From Gemmatimonadota bacterium (GTDB lineage: Bacteria; Latescibacterota; UBA2968; GCA-2709665): a stretch of 64,000 nt of DNA. Below are positions 63,186 through 64,000 of this stretch, piece after piece (position 1 is the first letter of the stretch; the number at the start of each line of letters is the position of its first letter). A program made the position numbers and the translations under genes. The stretch is taken from positions 124,001 through 188,000 of the forward strand of contig JAPPFJ010000027.1 of NCBI GenBank assembly GCA_028877215.1, in the 5' to 3' direction. The notes under the pieces are model-generated. The model did no database searches and had not been told where the DNA came from. It saw nothing but the letters and a program-made list of their open reading frames with translations.

Positions 63186-64000
63186 ATGATCCGCCAAGAG
63201 TTGGTTTCCGTCATCATTCCAACCTACAACAGGGCGAACTACGTTGTGGAGTTACTTGAAAGCGTCTTTGCCCAGACATACCGAGAAATAGAGGTGGTTT
63301 TCGTTAACGACGGCTCTACGGATGAAACGAAAGCGCTGTTGGAGGCTTTCCGGTATCGAATTTCGTATTTTGAATAGACGAACGGCGGCAAGTCTTCAGC
63401 CATTAACTCCAGGCTCAGACACGTTTCGGGTGACTATGTCTGGATCTTTGACGACGACATGGTGCTGCCCCAACTGGTAGAATCCCACATGTCAGTTTCT
63501 GATTCGCGGGCCGAGGTGGGTTTCGTTTATAGCGGATTTGCGTTTTTTTGAGCGAAGAGGACTCAAACAATGAGATTTAAACAGTTGAGGCAGCCGCACA
63601 TCCAGACGGAGAAATGTTGGGCGCACTTCTGAGCGGGAATTTCATCAGCGGTGTTTCTGTTGTAGTTCGGAAACCAAGTTACGACCGAGTCGGATGTTGT
63701 GCCGAACGGTTGATTCGTGCATAAGACTTCGATATGTGGATCCGGCTCGCACGAGCAGGAGTTAAGGCAGGTGTAATTCGTCAGCCGTTGGTAAGAGTAA
63801 GTAAGCACGATGGGTTACGGGGATCTTAAAGGGACGAAATTTGCATCTCGCACTTGAGGGATAAATACTTCGAATATCATCGAATTGTAATGCAGAAAGT
63901 CTACTGAGGAGTCACTTTGGATGTAATCTCTTACGAAATGGCTGAGGAAACCACGATCCGAGCCAAATGTTACATGCGTAATTGAAACGGACATGGATCG
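63186..64000 (+). pseudogene. Decayed duplicate of the family 2 glycosyltransferase (runs past window end)
   Basis: It matches the gene at 55989 throughout: ELVSVIIPTYNRANYVVELL, QTYREIEVVFVNDGSTDETK, then an in-frame TAG at 63375-63377 where the intact copy has Lys. NGGKSSAINSRLRHVSGDYV and WIFDDDMVLPQLVESHM follow, with further stops and frameshifts. RAEVGFVYSGFAFF then stop, SGNFISGVSVVVRK and DFDMWIRLARAG continue the match. The last bases correspond to KRTWI of the intact protein, so it continues past the window. The catalytic DxD-type motif has lost one Asp. Confidence 0.9.

Overview
The window is bacterial and gene-dense, and moderately GC-rich over most of its length. Several traits point to a member of the FCB group, possibly a Latescibacterota- or KSB1-like lineage. 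These are a C-terminal FlgD-like/type IX sorting domain on a secreted protein, a TonB receptor paired with a DUF4249-like lipoprotein, cohesin- and dockerin-like modules, and a tmRNA tag (ADDTYAMAA) resembling the one known from Chlorobium. The mix of phytanoyl-CoA dioxygenase, Gfo/Idh/MocA, sulfatase and FG-GAP genes is common in marine uncultured members. This assignment is inference. Several promoters share the form TTGACA-N16/17-TATATT.

Region 1 (1-9.4 kb) looks like a defence-type island. It holds the 3' part of a helicase-methyltransferase fusion (type ISP-like restriction enzyme), an overlapping small unknown gene, and a translationally coupled pair of P-loop ATPases. The second ATPase carries 14 tandem TPR-like units of exactly 43 residues. 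The pair has its own promoter and terminator boundary and is my best candidate for an undescribed system.

Region 2 (9.5-17.5 kb) encodes exported proteins: double Cache plus dockerin-like, cohesin/dockerin/plant-type LRR, cohesin plus sorting domain, and a secreted protein of unknown role. They are followed by an ankyrin protein and a DUF433/DUF5615 toxin-antitoxin pair with a truncated toxin. Two intergenic regions share a promoter and leader.

Region 3 (17.5-25.2 kb) carries a PfkB kinase and HAD phosphatase, a spermidine-synthase-like protein, citrate synthase, an AAC(3)-type acetyltransferase and a HEPN-DUF262 pair in AT-richer DNA. Region 4 (25.2-35 kb) looks catabolic: class III aminotransferase, PhyH dioxygenase, zinc-ribbon protein, MsrA, FG-GAP protein, sugar isomerase, oxidoreductase and sulfatase.

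Region 5 (35-54 kb) is mostly housekeeping and membrane functions: HigA-like regulator, EamA transporter, geranylgeranyl-reductase-like flavoprotein, TPR membrane protein, LpxH-like hydrolase, glycerol kinase, YhcG-type nuclease, dihydroxy-acid dehydratase, GNAT, DUF418 and the TonB receptor/lipoprotein pair. Several families of short dispersed repeats sit between these genes.

Region 6 (54-64 kb) starts with tmRNA and then becomes gene-poor and AT-richer. It contains a decayed second tmRNA-like gene, a glycosyltransferase and its decayed duplicate, an orphan peptide-binding protein, a sugar-nucleotide epimerase and a broken IS1182-like transposase. Three copies of a 199-200 bp element with terminal inverted repeats lie in this stretch and at its left edge. 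One copy ends 2 bases before a start codon and appears to supply the ribosome binding site.
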